NCBI RefSeq assembly: GCF_001691565.1 | Contig: NZ_MAYO01000003.1 | Span: 1,216,766 to 1,280,765, forward strand | Source of the DNA: Microbacterium oleivorans | GTDB taxonomy: Bacteria; Actinomycetota; Actinomycetes; Actinomycetales; Microbacteriaceae | Length of the DNA: 64,000 nt | Reading direction: 5' to 3' | In this document: in pieces, positions 63,655 through 64,000 of the stretch | How positions within the stretch are numbered: the stretch's first letter is position 1 | How the letters are laid out: each line of letters starts with the position of its first letter | Position numbers and translations under genes: made by a program | The notes under the pieces: model-generated | What the model was told of the DNA's origin: nothing | Databases searched by the model: none | The model's input: only the letters and a program-made list of their open reading frames with translations

Positions 63655-64000
63655 TCAGGCCGTGGGGATCGCGACGATCGGCTCGGTGGTGGGCTTGCCG
63701 TCGGGCGACCCGCCCGCCTGCTCGACCGTGATCGCGATGACGTCGCCCGGCTTGAAGTCGCCGTCGAGGAGCGCGGTGACCTCGTCGGACGGATCGAATG
63801 TGCCCGCCGCGATTGGTTCGTCGCCACGGACGAACCAGAGTTCGAACGTGCGACCGTCCGCGATCTTCGGTGCGTCGTCGGTGGTCAGGACGACTTTCCC
63901 GAGCGAGGGCGACCAGTGCACCTCGGCCTCGCCACCGTCGGTGAACTGCCCCGTGGCGCTCTGCCCGTCGGGCGCCGCCTCGATCTGCTCGAGCGCCTGC
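63655..64000 (-). CDS. Anti-sigma factor, RskA-like C-terminal domain (partial)
   Basis: The last 114 residues of a protein whose N-terminus lies outside the window. It reads ALEQIEAAPDGQSATGQF, then the RskA-like extracellular domain with VVLTTDDAPKIADGRTFELWFV and GDVIAITVEQAGGSPDGKPTTEP. In RskA this domain sits outside the membrane and the N-terminus holds the sigma factor. The partner sigma gene should lie upstream, beyond the window edge. Confidence 0.8.
   Translation of the reverse strand, partial: QALEQIEAAPDGQSATGQFTDGGEAEVHWSPSLGKVVLTTDDAPKIADGRTFELWFVRGDEPIAAGTFDPSDEVTALLDGDFKPGDVIAITVEQAGGSPDGKPTTEPIVAIPTA

Overview
The window is chromosomal DNA of a high-GC Gram-positive actinobacterium. 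Gene content and protein style point to the Microbacteriaceae, most likely Microbacterium or a close relative. The evidence is very strong third-position GC bias, a CarD regulator, a fused IspD-IspF enzyme, an orphan GlnR-type regulator, a SenX3/RegX3-like pair and very many start codons placed 6-7 bases after a TANNNT box, as in leaderless actinobacterial mRNAs. Genes are packed on both strands with short gaps. I see no prophage, insertion sequence, CRISPR array or rRNA operon. One tRNA gene (Thr, anticodon TGT) is present.

Layout. Positions 1-6993 hold the start of an aldo/keto reductase, pnp, a DUF5302 protein and a C4-dicarboxylate block (dctA with a divergent CitA/DcuS-like kinase and its regulator). 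Positions 7001-13883 hold a glycosyltransferase fused to an SGNH hydrolase, a DedA-like protein, an LLM flavin monooxygenase/FMN reductase pair, an acyltransferase and alanine dehydrogenase. Positions 14010-19912 hold an Lrp regulator, a 2OG-Fe(II) oxygenase, rpsO, an FKBP, a YceI protein, a PrsW protease, a fumarylacetoacetase-family enzyme and a DUF4190 protein. Positions 19991-28677 hold aspA, a MerR/aldo-keto reductase pair, a metallophosphoesterase, a PiT phosphate transporter pair, oligopeptidase B and an unknown protein. Positions 28735-36267 hold a probable manganese riboswitch with terC, a CNNM/CBS protein, small unknown genes, a tRNA-Thr with a decayed 3'-half copy, a DsbA-like protein lacking its cysteines, a shared sugar ABC ATPase with a structured leader, and a DUF4032 protein. 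Positions 36277-43819 hold an NmrA-like protein, rlmB, cysS, an EamA transporter, a GNAT enzyme, ispDF, an acyltransferase and carD. Positions 43953-60354 are dominated by phosphate metabolism: a SenX3/RegX3-like pair, phoU, ppk, a MutT1-like protein and pstSCAB. gpmA, a methyltransferase, a FUSC/YgfZ/nitrobindin-like operon and glnR lie in between.

Phosphate theme. The kinase/regulator pair faces phoU, and 11-bp PHO-box-like repeats precede both phoU and pstS. Together with ppk and PiT, this suggests one phosphate-starvation circuit spread over about 35 kb. Dicarboxylate use is a second theme: dctA with its sensor pair, aspA, and alanine dehydrogenase with its likely regulator.

The most unusual stretch is 60440-62770. 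Four copies of a 76-bp interrupted palindrome, all exactly the same length, sit around a gene for a predicted PD-(D/E)xK (DUF559) nuclease with an AbiEi-like N-terminal domain. The array is followed by a candidate small structured RNA. I do not recognise this repeat family.
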